Assembly (NCBI GenBank): GCA_052031065.1
Contig: JBPEXY010000161.1
Location: 1 to 7,402 of the forward strand
Source: JBPEXY01 sp052031065
GTDB lineage: Bacteria > Pseudomonadota > Gammaproteobacteria > Immundisolibacterales > Immundisolibacteraceae
DNA: 7,402 nucleotides
Reading direction: 5' to 3'
Shown: positions 6,703 to 7,402 of the stretch, piece by piece
Numbering within the stretch: the stretch's first letter is position 1
Layout of the letters: the number at the start of each line of letters is the position of its first letter
Translations under genes and position numbers: made by a program
Notes under the pieces: generated by a model
What the model saw: the letters and a program-made list of their open reading frames with translations, nothing else
Database searches by the model: none
What the model was told of the DNA's origin: nothing

Positions 6703-6720
6703 GATAAACAAGTGATAAAC
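6703..6720 (+). repeat. GATAAAC direct repeat, 11-base period
   Basis: GATAAAC occurs at 6703-6709 and again at 6714-6720, an 11-base offset that is about one turn of the helix. It lies between the GC-rich inverted repeat and the ribosome binding site of the plus-strand gene. It could be a tandem half-site for a regulator, or chance. Confidence 0.25.
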
Positions 6721-6734
6721 ACCGGCATTGAGAG

Positions 6735-6739
6735 AGGAG
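6735..6739 (+). promoter_or_regulatory. Ribosome binding site for the second dioxygenase gene
   Basis: AGGAG lies seven bases before the ATG at 6747 and is extended upstream by purines (GAGAGGAG). It supports that start over a second in-frame ATG at 6756. Confidence 0.65.
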
Positions 6740-6746
6740 CCATCGA

Positions 6747-7402
6747 ATGACCGCCATGGAGAGGATAACCCCTGTCGACGCAGCCAGCCTGGTTGACACC
6801 GAGCGCGGCACCGTCAGCCGCCGACTTTATGTGGACGAAGATCTGTTTGAACTGGAGATGGAACAGATCTTCACCAGAACCTGGGTATTTATCGGCCACG
6901 AAACCGAAATTCCCGAACCGGGCGACTACGTAACCCGCAACATGGGCACTGATCCGGTGATCATGGTGCGCGATAACGATGGCCAGATCGGCGTGTTCCA
7001 CAACAGCTGCCCCCACCGCGGAGTGATGATCTGTCAGGCCGATCAGGGCCATACCAAAGGCTTCACCTGCGCCTACCACGGCTGGAGTTTTAATCTTGAT
7101 GGCAGCCACGCAGCTTCCTTTCACCCTAAAGAGTTTTATCGCGGTGGTGTACCGTTTGATGAACTTGGCCTGCACAAGGTGGCGCAGGTAGGCACCTACG
7201 CCGGGCTGGTGTTTGCCACCTGGAACAAGGAACTCGGCCCGCTGGAAGAGACCATCACCGAATCGAGCCGCTGGTATCTGGATATCCTGCTCGGCCGCAC
7301 CCCCGGCGGCATGGAAGTACTCGGCCCACCGCAACGCTGGATTGCCGAGCAGAACTGGAAAATCGGCGGCATTAACTTTTGTGGCGACGGCCCCCACGCC
7401 CC
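6747..7402 (+). CDS. Rieske ring-hydroxylating dioxygenase large subunit (partial, runs off the right edge)
   Basis: The first 218 codons of a second Rieske oxygenase alpha subunit are present, roughly half of a usual family member. The Rieske ligands are C88-x-H90-x17-C108-x2-H111 within CPHRG and CAYHGW. The N-terminus SRRLYVDEDLFELEMEQIF and WVFIGHETEIP is typical of aromatic-ring dioxygenases. GGMEVLGPPQRW followed by NWK at 203-205 marks entry to the catalytic domain. This pattern recalls naphthalene, biphenyl and phenylpropionate dioxygenases more than the neighbouring BenA-like protein. The iron-site motif reads NFCGDGPH at 210-217: the bridging Asp214 and first His217 are kept, the usual Tyr before the His is Pro, and the usual Glu five residues before the Asp is Ile209. 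The second His and the third ligand lie beyond the window. The gene is divergent from the other dioxygenase. The substrate cannot be told from the sequence. Confidence 0.88.
   Translation, partial: MTAMERITPVDAASLVDTERGTVSRRLYVDEDLFELEMEQIFTRTWVFIGHETEIPEPGDYVTRNMGTDPVIMVRDNDGQIGVFHNSCPHRGVMICQADQGHTKGFTCAYHGWSFNLDGSHAASFHPKEFYRGGVPFDELGLHKVAQVGTYAGLVFATWNKELGPLEETITESSRWYLDILLGRTPGGMEVLGPPQRWIAEQNWKIGGINFCGDGPHA

Noticed and set aside
6672..7397. A 241-codon open frame on the minus strand opposite the second dioxygenase gene
   Set aside because: The plus strand carries a complete Rieske motif, family-typical N-terminus and a ribosome binding site in the same place. The antisense product shows no recognisable domain and is a shadow of codon bias.

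Overview
The window looks like chromosomal DNA from a moderately GC-rich proteobacterium, most likely a gammaproteobacterium. The reasons are the glcD-glcE-glcF order, close resemblance of those proteins and of PurU to the Escherichia coli proteins as I remember them, and compact gene packing. The genus cannot be fixed by eye. I see no rRNA, tRNA, insertion sequence, CRISPR array or phage gene. No gene-free stretch exceeds 300 bases; the two longest (about 254 and 262 bases) are divergent promoter regions and are described in the features.

Layout. (1) Bases 24-3970, minus strand: a three-gene glycolate oxidase operon transcribed glcD -> glcE -> glcF. glcE and glcF overlap by one base and glcD and glcE are 66 bases apart. 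All three appear to use non-ATG starts (GTG, TTG, GTG), although glcE has an in-frame ATG four codons inside. (2) Bases 3971-4224: divergent regulatory region with a near-consensus sigma-70 promoter pointing at purU and a leader of roughly 170 bases. (3) Bases 4225-5079, plus strand: purU, formyltetrahydrofolate deformylase. (4) Bases 5080-5152: short convergent gap. (5) Bases 5153-6484, minus strand: a complete Rieske ring-hydroxylating dioxygenase large subunit of the benzoate/anthranilate 1,2-dioxygenase type. (6) Bases 6485-6746: a second divergent control region with two perfect palindromes and a small direct repeat. (7) Base 6747 to the window end, plus strand: the first half of another Rieske dioxygenase large subunit from a different subfamily, cut by the window edge in its catalytic iron-binding motif.

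How the genes could work together. GlcDEF oxidises glycolate to glyoxylate. Glyoxylate can be transaminated to glycine, whose cleavage loads tetrahydrofolate with one-carbon units; PurU releases excess 10-formyl-tetrahydrofolate as formate and free tetrahydrofolate. That is a reasonable logic for glcDEF and purU being divergent neighbours, but it is an inference. The two Rieske oxygenases suggest oxidation of an aromatic acid or a related substrate. The benzoate-dioxygenase-like gene has no small subunit or reductase gene next to it, so its partners, if needed, must lie elsewhere, possibly beyond the right edge with the second oxygenase. The substrates of both are unknown. The most notable things here are the back-to-back pair of unlike Rieske oxygenase genes, their palindromic control region, and unusual residues in both active-site motifs.
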